From positions 1 to 43,959 of IMG/VR virus record IMGVR_UViG_3300042549_004527: DNA of 43,959 nucleotides; one strand, given 5' to 3'. The notes beneath the pieces were generated by a model, which was given only the letters and a program-made list of their open reading frames with translations, did no database searches and was not told where the DNA came from. Shown one piece after another: positions 7,305-14,889 of the stretch. The position numbers and the translations under genes are program-made. Numbering within the stretch: the stretch's first letter is position 1; each line of letters opens with the position of its first letter. This DNA comes from a virus.

Positions 7305-7873
7305 AATACTCGTTTCAAGATAGTTAAACCACAGCAGTTTATATATCTATCTTTGAGAATCCATTGTGGATTCTCAGCTAAGAATTCTGTTACCGCAGGC
7401 CATAACCCTTTGCCTTCTGGGCCGGGTTTAACATAACAATCAAAATGTTCGCCTGTGCGTCGATCACCAAATACTGTAGTATCATGCATGATAATATATT
7501 TTCTAGCATAGTCGGCATGCAACTTTAGTTCTTGCTTTAGTTGTTCATAAATGTGCCATGTATCAATAAACAATAAATCTGTAGGTTCAATAACGGTACT
7601 AGGATTGCCAGTATCACCTATCCTGAAATGATAATCAACACCGTATGTCGGTGCTAGTGCTTTTGCTCTATCAACAGGACACTGTTCGGCATCATAAGAA
7701 ATTAATTTCTTAGGTCTTGCCAATAAGAATGCCCAGGTAGTTACTACACCCCGTACTCCCATCTCAGTAATGTGATCGCATTCCAATGCATGTTTGTAGA
7801 TAGTTTCCATGTGTTCATGGATATCGCCTGGGGTGTTTTTATTATAATTGTAATAATCGAAAATTGAGTCCAT
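7301..7873 (-). CDS. Class I SAM-dependent methyltransferase-like protein
   Basis: The 190-aa protein resembles Methyltransf_24/CmcI-like O-methyltransferases: glycine loop EMGVRGVVTTWAFL (residues 37-50), acidic residue at the end of strand 2 in LISYDAEQCP, then DLLFIDTWHIYEQLKQEL and KYIIMHDTTVFG, where D and H sit at the usual metal/catalytic region. The first glycine loop is less canonical than usual. The substrate is unknown; sugars are common substrates in this group. AGGAG lies 6 bases before the ATG. It is the last gene of the minus-strand run from UvsW, 9 bases after the Pol III alpha-like gene. Confidence 0.7.
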   Translation of the reverse strand: MDSIFDYYNYNKNTPGDIHEHMETIYKHALECDHITEMGVRGVVTTWAFLLARPKKLISYDAEQCPVDRAKALAPTYGVDYHFRIGDTGNPSTVIEPTDLLFIDTWHIYEQLKQELKLHADYARKYIIMHDTTVFGDRRTGEHFDCYVKPGPEGKGLWPAVTEFLAENPQWILKDRYINCCGLTILKRVF

Positions 7874-7882
7874 GTTTTTCTC

Positions 7883-8446
7883 CTAAGTAATGTTCTCGCA
7901 AATTAAATTCATTTGCACCACGATTGCTTGAGCATAAGCAACTGCATGTGCCTTCTTAAAGAAGTATTCGTCGCTTGCAGGTTTTTGCCAAACCTCGCTG
8001 TTTACAGTATCCCAATCTTGTCCGATTAGATAACGCTTTGCAGGTCGAATCATAGCTAATACCGCAGCCAGTTGTTCCACACTTGTCGGCTGCATCTGTC
8101 TTAAAATAGATCCGTGCCCGTTAACGTGAAACAACAAATTAACAAAATCGTCCTGAGTAAGTAGTTCCCATATTGGACTGGTATCCATTAATTTATTAAG
8201 GTGTCCCTCGTCTCTGATGCCATTGTATATGCCTACGTTTAAGAAATCTATCTTAAAGTAGCCGCGGGTTTCTGCTTCTTCGTATGCAATAGAAGATAGT
8301 TTAGTTAAAGGATTGTACGGGATAGAATGACAATATACGCCAGTATTGTGCTTTTTATAAATGCCATTTTCTATCCTGCTAGCAGGTATGTGTTTGATAA
8401 TAGATAAGATTTTATCTCTATCTGCAAAATCGATATCAATATCCAT
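7883..8446 (-). CDS. Minimal DNA polymerase III alpha (C-family) palm-like protein
   Basis: The 187-aa protein aligns by eye with the catalytic palm of bacterial DnaE/PolC but is a fraction of their length. MDIDIDF (residues 1-7) matches PDIDxDF, with D4 and D6 at the two metal-ligand positions. HNTGVYCHSIPYNPLTKL matches the KHAGGVVIAP-type segment. YFKIDFLNVG (63-72) matches KFDFLGL, which carries the third catalytic Asp (D67). AAVLAMIRPA and FFKKAHAVAYAQA (162-174) match the ALxRPG and KSHSAAYA motifs. PHP, most of fingers, beta-binding and OB domains are absent. It starts in a TAATG overlap with the zinc-finger gene. Activity is uncertain; it may be an enzyme, accessory factor or relic, though intact motifs argue against decay. 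Confidence 0.6.
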   Translation of the reverse strand: MDIDIDFADRDKILSIIKHIPASRIENGIYKKHNTGVYCHSIPYNPLTKLSSIAYEEAETRGYFKIDFLNVGIYNGIRDEGHLNKLMDTSPIWELLTQDDFVNLLFHVNGHGSILRQMQPTSVEQLAAVLAMIRPAKRYLIGQDWDTVNSEVWQKPASDEYFFKKAHAVAYAQAIVVQMNLICENIT

Positions 8447-9141
8447 TATTCAATTCCTGCTTCTTTACAAATTTCTTTAACTAATGCTACGTCTGCCGGT
8501 ACTGCCTTGAATTTCTTAAGCCAGAAAGGCAAATCAAAAGCCGGAGCTATCATGTCAAGCTGATCATTGTTAAATTTATTTAAGAGCTCTTTCCCACCTC
8601 GGCAATTTAATAGTAGCCACGGACTTATTTTTCCGTTACGTATGTCATGTACTGCTCTGTTAAGATTGACGTAATTAAAATAATGATTAAATTCCGCTTG
8701 ACTAATATCGCCCCATTCCATCATTGTTTGAATACTACGTTGCACCGCAGACTCAACTGGTTCTGCTTTAAGCATATCAAATAGGTATGAATCATACAGT
8801 TCATCTCTACACCAGTGGTCAAGTTTAACTCCGCTCTTAATAACGTAATCCATAAACTTTTCTGGATAAAGCGGTAACACATTGTTTATGAAACTGCCAA
8901 ATTTAACAAATGCATTGTAATACGGACTCTTACAAAAATCTTCATAAGTCTTATCTTTCTTAGCAGCCTGCGTCATTCTAAAAAATTTGTTAAACGCCAT
9001 GAAACCTGCCTGCACCCGCTTCTCATCCTTCTGCATAGCCCTACGTTTGTTTTCGCACATGTGAGCATACAGAGTTTTTTCTTTCATAAAACTCTTGCTA
9101 CAATGTACACAATTAAAAGGTTGATCTGCCAACGCTATCAC
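8446..9141 (-). CDS. Conserved phage protein with N-terminal zinc finger, 231 aa
   Basis: An N-terminal C2HC/C2H2-like finger (C11-x2-C14, H27, C29) is followed by a basic helix and a ~190-residue helical region with many aromatics and no enzymatic motif. The family is found in T4-like marine phages, as far as I recall, without known function. Its neighbours are the Pol III alpha-like gene (TAATG overlap at its 3' end) and the 150-aa gene (4-base overlap at its 5' end). The finger and the context suggest a DNA- or RNA-binding role in replication. Confidence 0.65.
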   Translation of the reverse strand: MIALADQPFNCVHCSKSFMKEKTLYAHMCENKRRAMQKDEKRVQAGFMAFNKFFRMTQAAKKDKTYEDFCKSPYYNAFVKFGSFINNVLPLYPEKFMDYVIKSGVKLDHWCRDELYDSYLFDMLKAEPVESAVQRSIQTMMEWGDISQAEFNHYFNYVNLNRAVHDIRNGKISPWLLLNCRGGKELLNKFNNDQLDMIAPAFDLPFWLKKFKAVPADVALVKEICKEAGIE

Positions 9142-9590
9142 TCGTATTCTTTCCGTTGTTTTTTGTCAAATCCCATCTTATCAAACAACTCTTCTTTATC
9201 TTTCTTATCCATCAATGATGCCATTAGACGAACTTCATCCATTTTCATTGCAGGATACAATTCGCACAAAAGTTTTTCAATTTTAACTGCTTTTGTTTTT
9301 TTACCTGCTGCAAGATAAGGATGATATGCCGACATACCAACACCGACTGCCGCAAATAATTTCCACAATAGAGCCTTATGATTCTTACTCAATGTCCAGT
9401 GATTTTTGTTAACCAGTTCATTGGTCATTTCAAGGAAATGTTCTTGAACGTCTCGGTCACCTTGGCAACTTGCAGTATATCGCAATAAAATAAATGGAGC
9501 AAATGATTTCTTTTCTTCAGCAGTTAGGTTATCATAAAAATCATATTCTTTATGATCAACTGCCTTTAGTTCACGTTTAATATCGAGCAT
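9138..9590 (-). CDS. Conserved phage protein, possibly gp62-like clamp-loader subunit
   Basis: The 150-aa helical protein contains FILLRYTASC, then NELVNKNHWTLSKNHKALLW, HPYLAAGKKTKAVKIEKLL and a C-terminal DEVRLMASLMDKKDKEELFD with a closing MGF. The order (R near an early aromatic helix, N..N, later lysine-rich helix, final short helix) recalls the small clamp-loader subunit gp62 of T4-like phages, but I see no decisive motif and gp44 is not in this window. It lies 1 base from the upstream 102-aa gene and overlaps the zinc-finger gene. Confidence 0.55.
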   Translation of the reverse strand: MLDIKRELKAVDHKEYDFYDNLTAEEKKSFAPFILLRYTASCQGDRDVQEHFLEMTNELVNKNHWTLSKNHKALLWKLFAAVGVGMSAYHPYLAAGKKTKAVKIEKLLCELYPAMKMDEVRLMASLMDKKDKEELFDKMGFDKKQRKEYE

Positions 9591-9591
9591 G

Positions 9592-9900
9592 TTACCAATC
9601 TAAAGTATTTGAAGAACCCGGGTTGTCCGAGCCTTCTTTACTAATGTAATATAATATTTTAACACGATCTAATGCCTTTTGTAAAGTGGGATTTGTCCGG
9701 GCAGCACGATGAATCTCACCCCATAGCTTTGAATCCATAATGTGTTCGTGTAATGGTCTGCCGTCGGCAGTGCGAGGGTCTATTTTATTTTCATAATGAT
9801 ATCCCACAACTGATCGTTCAGTCTCGCCTTCTCGACGAGCGTATACGGTATCGTCTACACGTTCGTATATCAGTTTAACATTTGGAGTAAGTGATCCCAT
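9592..9900 (-). CDS. Conserved T4-like phage protein, 102 aa
   Basis: The start MGSLTPNVKLIYERVDDTVY and the following YARREGE resemble a small family that I recall from T4-like cyanophages and pelagiphages beside UvsW. The C-terminal half is helical (LWGEIHRAARTNPTLQKALD) and the tail is Ser/Gly-rich. The function is unknown. Spacing to both neighbours is 1 base, so it belongs to the UvsW operon. Confidence 0.65.
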   Translation of the reverse strand: MGSLTPNVKLIYERVDDTVYARREGETERSVVGYHYENKIDPRTADGRPLHEHIMDSKLWGEIHRAARTNPTLQKALDRVKILYYISKEGSDNPGSSNTLDW

Positions 9901-9901
9901 A

Positions 9902-10405
9902 TTACCAGCATTTTGTGTAGTCTACTAACTCACATTGTCTACTAACTTCTTTTACAAAATATGCACACAACGGATTGTCGCCGGCGTGTAATGGTGTGCA
10001 TAATAACTGGCCTGGTTTCATTTTAGGAAAATACCATTTTACATCTTGGTAGACATTTACAATATCAATTTCATGAAACTCTGGTCTAAAACTTCCTAAA
10101 GGATTAAAACAGTATGCCTTAAAACCTCTATCATTTAAGCTAGTAATAGGAAGAATCTCCATATCAGGACCTTCTGGATCTCCAACAATACAACACCAGT
10201 CTAACGGCATTGTGATTTCATGGTCGCCTATTTTTAACACTACTGCCGGGCCTGTGAAACTTTCTAAAAATATAAGTGGAATATAAAAATAATCTGGATT
10301 ATTATTATCACTATTATCTAAAACAGCGAATCTAATGTCCTCTTCAATCTCATCTGGAAGATCGTTGAGGAACATTGTTTTATTGTCTAACGTTAAAATT
10401 TGCAT
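9902..10405 (-). CDS. Conserved T4-like phage protein, 167 aa
   Basis: Notable segments are FLNDLPDEIEEDIRFAVLDN, MPLDWCCIVGD, ITSLNDRGFKAYCFNPL, DVKWYFPKMKPGQLL and a terminal YFVKEVSRQCELVDYTKCW. I recall the same motif order in proteins beside UvsW in marine T4-like phages, always without assigned function. No catalytic motif is evident. It starts on the last base of the UvsW gene (TAATG-type overlap), implying coupled translation. Confidence 0.65.
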   Translation of the reverse strand: MQILTLDNKTMFLNDLPDEIEEDIRFAVLDNSDNNNPDYFYIPLIFLESFTGPAVVLKIGDHEITMPLDWCCIVGDPEGPDMEILPITSLNDRGFKAYCFNPLGSFRPEFHEIDIVNVYQDVKWYFPKMKPGQLLCTPLHAGDNPLCAYFVKEVSRQCELVDYTKCW

Positions 10406-11868
10406 TATTGATATTTTACCTTTTGAATCTCGAACGGATACTTTGCGTCCTTGTAGAATTTCTTACGCTCTGTAAGATGTCGCTTTGCATATTTGGTCGC
10501 TCCGGTAATGTCCCAGATTTGTACAAAGTCTTTATCGTCAGCTTTTCTAATGCCGCGGCCGATACTTTGTATAACTCTAACAAAGCTCTTTCCGGGTTCC
10601 AGAAGAACCAGATTAAAAATACGAGGAATATTAATACCCACAGCGGCCACACCGTAAGTCGCCACAATAATCTTATTAGTACTAGTTTTAATTTCGTCAT
10701 ATTCTTCTTTTCTATCTTTTGTTTTAACTTTGCCAGAGATAAACACACTGTCGGGTAAATTTTCCACAAGGAATTCACCCGACTCAATTCTGTCTACTAA
10801 CACTAGTGTATTACCAGACTCGGCTATCCCGTCAACCAAATTGGCAATATATTTCATACGCTTTTCATCTGTAACCAAATATTTTAATTCTTCGGGATAT
10901 CCACTAAACTCTTTCCATTCAGCAGTTTGAATAACCTGCACATGACACGATGACAACACTCCTGCTTCTTGCAATTCGTGAGCCTTAACCTGATGAACAA
11001 CTTCTCCCAAACTTGCACGAATGCTTTGAAATTCGTGGTCTGCTTTAGGAACTGTTCCAGTTAATCCCCAGCGAATAGGTGCCTTGGCAAGATTCTTTGT
11101 TAACAAGTTTTTTAATACATCGGCTTTGGCCATGTGTACTTCATCAACCATAACGCATTGTACATTATCTAACAATTCTGCAAGACGTAACACCTTCTCT
11201 TCGCCGTCAAATTCTTTAGAACCTTTGTCTAAAATATTCAAACTTTGCCAAGTGCAAATAGTGTGTGTTTTATCAAGATTCTTTCGGTCACCGTAGTAAA
11301 CGCCCACGTCTAATCCACAGTTAACAAAGTCTTCTTCAGTTTGTTCAACTAGTGACTTGTTAGGAACAATGGTTATTGTTCGACCGTATTTTTCACAGAT
11401 TTTCGCCAAAGTTGCGGTGGTAATTGTCTTGCCAAACCCTGTGGCAATTTCTTGAATGCATTGCGGATTCTCAAGAAATTTATTGATAACTTCGACTTGG
11501 TCGCCGCGTAATCTAATCTTATCGCCGGCAAACCGATGACCTACAGGCCACGTTTGATCACCCCAAAAATCCTCTAAAATTTGGTCAAATTCTAGGTTAG
11601 GACTAGTACGCAAATCTTCTACATCAATGTTATAATTTCGTTTTTCAAGCTCTTCTAGTACCTGTCCTAACATGCTAAGATACGTTGTTCCGCCAAGACC
11701 GAAAAAACTGATAGCACCGTCCCATCGACCTAATTTATAGCTAGGCCTATAGCGAGCAGTAGGGTCTTCATACTTAAATTTCTTAACTAACTGTTTTCGC
11801 GTGTCCAGGTCAAGACCTTCTATCTTGATGTTAACTTCATCACGAATAATAATTTTACAGCTCGACAA
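10405..11868 (-). CDS. uvsW: UvsW helicase (fork regression/recombination)
   Basis: The 487-aa SF2 helicase has Walker A ATGFGKT (142-148), DEVH box (242-245), motif III LTGTVP (269-274) and motif VI QSIGRGIRK (434-442). The N-terminal ~110 residues contain GRWDGAISFF, the UvsW DNA-binding domain. In T4, UvsW regresses forks, branch-migrates Holliday junctions and unwinds R-loops to end origin-dependent replication. The start is TTG at 11866-11868, with AAGGA about 8 bases upstream, inside the end of the HARP-like gene (14-base overlap); the downstream in-frame ATGs are too internal. Length is close to T4 (503 aa). Confidence 0.9.
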   Translation of the reverse strand: MSSCKIIIRDEVNIKIEGLDLDTRKQLVKKFKYEDPTARYRPSYKLGRWDGAISFFGLGGTTYLSMLGQVLEELEKRNYNIDVEDLRTSPNLEFDQILEDFWGDQTWPVGHRFAGDKIRLRGDQVEVINKFLENPQCIQEIATGFGKTITTATLAKICEKYGRTITIVPNKSLVEQTEEDFVNCGLDVGVYYGDRKNLDKTHTICTWQSLNILDKGSKEFDGEEKVLRLAELLDNVQCVMVDEVHMAKADVLKNLLTKNLAKAPIRWGLTGTVPKADHEFQSIRASLGEVVHQVKAHELQEAGVLSSCHVQVIQTAEWKEFSGYPEELKYLVTDEKRMKYIANLVDGIAESGNTLVLVDRIESGEFLVENLPDSVFISGKVKTKDRKEEYDEIKTSTNKIIVATYGVAAVGINIPRIFNLVLLEPGKSFVRVIQSIGRGIRKADDKDFVQIWDITGATKYAKRHLTERKKFYKDAKYPFEIQKVKYQ

Positions 11869-13060
11869 AATCTGATTCCTTTAATGAGTAGTTAACGACA
11901 AAATTGTGATTTTTTAAGTAATTTGACAACGTATAGTGTACACCCGATATGCCTAAATTCAAAATTGATGAAAAATTTAACTTTGATTCGAGCAGCGGTT
12001 TAGGTATCTTTCCGCTGATAAAAACAATCTTAGTATCGGCATTAACAGGGTTATTCAGTTTTGTAGCCTTGACAAAATTGTTGCAATTTTTGCCAGTTTC
12101 TCCGTCTAAACGAAACAAAACAGTCATTTCTTCAGTTGAAATATTCATTTTTTGAATCATTTTTGTGCATATTTCTAAGTGGCGTAGCTCACTACCACCC
12201 GGTACTACAACCAGGCAAGGTAACGAATGTTTTAAGATAGTAATAATGTCAGAAAAAGTGGTTTTTTCCTTATCTATTGGAAATGTAGTGCTACTAGCGG
12301 TTGTTAAAAACTTATATAGCATTGGGTCTAATTCTAACTGATCCAATGCAATATCAATATCTTCAGCCCACGTAGTAATTCCATATTTTCTTGCCTCTAC
12401 CAATGTATCAACAAGATCAAAACCAGTCGGTTGTGGAATATTTGGTGTTGTATTTTTGAAAACAAACGTGTTGTCTTCAAACACTACCATGGGTATATAT
12501 TTTTCTAAGTTATTCTTCACATTGTCGACTTGAGTGGCAATGTCTTGGAATAGTTCATCTACAATGAACGAAGAATTTTGTAAATTATTTGAGATCCAAT
12601 CCACATTTTCTTCCCTCAAGTCAAAATCCCATGATCGACTATCTGGATTCCAATTAACATTATTTCCAGTATTAGATACAATCTTTTTATAGGTCTTAAT
12701 AGATGCAATACATTCTGCGTCAAATGGAAATATTACCGAAATAACTCGTTTAGTAGTATCACTGATTTTACGAACTACAATACTCCTATTAGAACTGATC
12801 ACTCTAGTGGGTAATCTAAATTGTGGATTGTTAACGAAGGGTGTTATGTCAGTTTGTAACGCTAAACTTAAAACGCGAAGATATTTTTTAACCAATCGAA
12901 TTGCTAGTGTACTTTGTTTTTCTGTAAAGCCATTGCCCATAATTACTTGCGTAGATAGGCTTTCGATTACTGTTCGATCAGCATGAAACAATTCAATCAG
13001 GTCAGCAAACATGTACTGGCCATCACTGTTTAATCTATTAATCAAGTCTTCTATATACAT
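11855..13060 (-). CDS. Protein with HARP-like segment, partner of UvsW
   Basis: The 401-aa protein has a helical N-terminus (1-75), then a segment (about 104-160) resembling the HARP module of SMARCAL1-type annealing helicases: VISVIFPFDAECIASIK, then VNWNPDSRSWDFDL and ENVDWI. The C-terminal third (about 270-390) reads like a degenerate RecA-like domain (LPCLVVVPGGSELRHLE, then TKIVFISGKIPKPLLES) without Walker A or DExH residues. The gene overlaps uvsW by 14 bases. My inference is that it loads or regulates UvsW at forks. A sigma70-like promoter sits directly upstream, so the mRNA would be nearly leaderless. Confidence 0.6.
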   Translation of the reverse strand: MYIEDLINRLNSDGQYMFADLIELFHADRTVIESLSTQVIMGNGFTEKQSTLAIRLVKKYLRVLSLALQTDITPFVNNPQFRLPTRVISSNRSIVVRKISDTTKRVISVIFPFDAECIASIKTYKKIVSNTGNNVNWNPDSRSWDFDLREENVDWISNNLQNSSFIVDELFQDIATQVDNVKNNLEKYIPMVVFEDNTFVFKNTTPNIPQPTGFDLVDTLVEARKYGITTWAEDIDIALDQLELDPMLYKFLTTASSTTFPIDKEKTTFSDIITILKHSLPCLVVVPGGSELRHLEICTKMIQKMNISTEEMTVLFRLDGETGKNCNNFVKATKLNNPVNADTKIVFISGKIPKPLLESKLNFSSILNLGISGVHYTLSNYLKNHNFVVNYSLKESDFVEL

Positions 13061-13067
13061 ACAAATT

Positions 13068-13096
13068 ATTATACACTAAAATAAAAAAGGATTCAA
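13068..13096 (-). promoter_or_regulatory. Sigma70-like promoter for the HARP-like/uvsW operon
   Basis: On the minus strand TTGAAT (13091-13096) is 17 bases from a perfect TATAAT (13068-13073). Transcription is predicted to start near 13061, right at ATG 13060. The -35 region lies inside the terminator hairpin of the upstream uvsY gene. Confidence 0.65.
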
Positions 13097-13111
13097 CCTC
13101 GAATCCTTTTT
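13084..13111 (-). terminator. Intrinsic terminator after uvsY
   Basis: AAAAAGGATTC (13084-13094) pairs perfectly with GAATCCTTTTT (13101-13111) around AACCTC. On the minus strand the 3' arm ends in T-runs. It overlaps the uvsY stop codon, ending the gp32-uvsX-uvsY transcript before the uvsW operon. The symmetric A/T flanks could work in both directions. Confidence 0.75.
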
Positions 13112-13571
13112 ATAAACTTGCATCTTCTAGGCCTGCTGTCCGGAGTTTTATAATATTACTCAATTGCCATTGTTTAATATCTAATCCCTTTATAATGCCT
13201 AACCATTGATTTCTTAAAAGTGCAAATTCATTGATAATTTTTTCCATATCAACTACATCGGCTTCACCGTCAACATATTTTTCGCAATCACGACTGCTTA
13301 ATACACGTTGATAGTTTTCTAGGAATTTTTTGAAGGCTTTTGAACGGACACGCCTTAATTCAATATTGAGGTATTCTAAAATAGCCTCAATTTCTTGTAA
13401 CTGATTAAATCTTTGTTCGACTAGACCTGGCAAAGCTGCACTAGATTTTTCTATGTTTCCATATACTTTAACTTCGCTCTTTGCTAGGACTAATTCGTTG
13501 TAATAATAATCAATACACGCAGGTAGATGAACAATGTCGTGACTTACCTTGGCATACCATTGAGACATCAA
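13110..13571 (-). CDS. uvsY: UvsY recombination mediator
   Basis: The 153-aa helical protein has the UvsY pattern seen in T4-like phages: RVLSSRDCEKYVDGEADVV in the middle and LLRNQWLGIIKGLDIKQWQL near the C-terminus, followed by LRTAGLEDASL. UvsY binds ssDNA, gp32 and UvsX and loads UvsX filaments. Length fits (T4: 137 aa). Order gp32-uvsX-81 aa-uvsY with short overlaps groups the whole presynaptic filament machinery in one transcript, ended by the terminator on its stop codon. Similarity is at motif level only. Confidence 0.75.
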   Translation of the reverse strand: MMSQWYAKVSHDIVHLPACIDYYYNELVLAKSEVKVYGNIEKSSAALPGLVEQRFNQLQEIEAILEYLNIELRRVRSKAFKKFLENYQRVLSSRDCEKYVDGEADVVDMEKIINEFALLRNQWLGIIKGLDIKQWQLSNIIKLRTAGLEDASL

Positions 13572-13813
13572 TAATCCTCATCTTCGATGCCACTTTCATC
13601 ATCCTCATCTTCGTATTCAGATTCCTCATCTACTACTGCTTTAATAGCAAGATCAAGATGAGGATCATATCCCATCACTGCTTCAAGTGCGGCAACTTCC
13701 ATGTCTTTACCTAATAGGTAATCAACATACTGATGTGCGGCAACTTCACGATTTTTCTCCGGAATGTACTCTCGAAAAGTATCCCAAACTTCTACAATTA
13801 AACTCTCGTCCAT
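13568..13813 (-). CDS. Small acidic conserved phage protein, 81 aa
   Basis: The protein has a helical start (VEVWDTFREYIPEKNREVAA), a short middle and a very acidic tail (EESEYEDEDDESGIEDEDY). Similar small acidic proteins occur between UvsX and UvsY in T4-like marine phages, as I recall. The acid tail could mimic DNA or bind a recombination protein, but this is speculation. It overlaps uvsY by 4 bases and uvsX by 1 base. Confidence 0.65.
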   Translation of the reverse strand: MDESLIVEVWDTFREYIPEKNREVAAHQYVDYLLGKDMEVAALEAVMGYDPHLDLAIKAVVDEESEYEDEDDESGIEDEDY

Positions 13814-14877
13814 TATGCCTCCTCAGTGACTTCTGCTGTTACTGGAACTACCGTTTCACCATTCTTGGAAATGTCTTCCATCATGATAGACAAGCCTTCC
13901 TTTTCATTGCGATCCCAAGCCTTGCGGAATTGTTTAATTACTTCGCCGTCAGTAGTTGTATAAACAAGACTATTGCCTTCTTTCTTTAACATACCTTTAG
14001 CTTCGAACAAATCAACCAATCCACTGAATGGACTCATGCCCGTTGTGTAAGGAATCTCAACTTGAACTGATTCAAACGGTTTCGCATAACGAGTTTTCAT
14101 AATCTTACAAGCTGCACGGATACCGTTAACAGTTGTAGTCTTATTACCATCAGCGTCAGTTTTTAGTTTGAGTTTCTTCATAGCAACTACAATAGAACTT
14201 GCATAAACAAATCCTTGGCCACCACTAATCTTGTCATCTGGATCAAACATATCCTGGCTTGCGTATGTGTGATTTGTACAAACCATACCGACATTCCACG
14301 AACCAAACATGTTTACGCAGTTACGAACAAGCGATGTAAGTGCTTTAGGTTTACGCCCCATGTCACCTTTCATTTCGCCTGCTTCGAACTGATTAACGTC
14401 TGTAGGAGTCAACAACATACCTAAAGAGTCAATAACAAACAATACCTTAGGACGAGTATCCTCGGGCATAACTTTGTATTCTTTCATGAATTCAGAGATG
14501 GTTTTTGCCACATCATCAATCATAGCCATGTTGAGTTTAAGAAGTTTATTTTCACTTGTATCAACACCTAGATCAAGCAACCACTTTTCATCAAGAGCGT
14601 TTTCACTGTCAACTAGAACAACATAAATGCCTTGTTCTTGTGCTGCCTTAATTATGTTTCCAGAGCAGATATATGATTTACCTGCACCAGATTCACCGGC
14701 AAAAACTGTTACTTTTCCCAAGGGGACTCCCTTAAAGAAGTCCCCTGAAATAAGATAGTTAAGCGCATAGTTACCAGTTGAGATCCAATCAGTTGGATCG
14801 TTAAAGCCAACACCTAGTCCGTCAATAGACTTGGTGATTGACTTTCTAAACTTAGAAATATCAAATGCTTTAGCCAT
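13813..14877 (-). CDS. uvsX: UvsX RecA-like recombinase
   Basis: UvsX forms filaments on ssDNA and catalyses strand exchange for recombination-dependent replication. Walker A GESGAGKS is at residues 61-68 from the chosen start, Walker B VLFVIDSLGM is near 147, and the L2-type region follows ISGGQGFVYASS. ATG 14877 is chosen over an in-frame TTG at 14889, because the sequence GGAGGTAGAT immediately before it is a near-perfect Shine-Dalgarno and the TTG lies within it. The product is 354 aa against T4's 391. It follows the gp32 gene by 12 bases. Confidence 0.93.
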   Translation of the reverse strand: MAKAFDISKFRKSITKSIDGLGVGFNDPTDWISTGNYALNYLISGDFFKGVPLGKVTVFAGESGAGKSYICSGNIIKAAQEQGIYVVLVDSENALDEKWLLDLGVDTSENKLLKLNMAMIDDVAKTISEFMKEYKVMPEDTRPKVLFVIDSLGMLLTPTDVNQFEAGEMKGDMGRKPKALTSLVRNCVNMFGSWNVGMVCTNHTYASQDMFDPDDKISGGQGFVYASSIVVAMKKLKLKTDADGNKTTTVNGIRAACKIMKTRYAKPFESVQVEIPYTTGMSPFSGLVDLFEAKGMLKKEGNSLVYTTTDGEVIKQFRKAWDRNEKEGLSIMMEDISKNGETVVPVTAEVTEEA

Positions 14878-14889
14878 ATCTACCTCCAA

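Noticed and set aside
14887-14889. TTG start for UvsX
   Set aside because: It falls inside the GGAGGT ribosome-binding sequence of the ATG at 14877.
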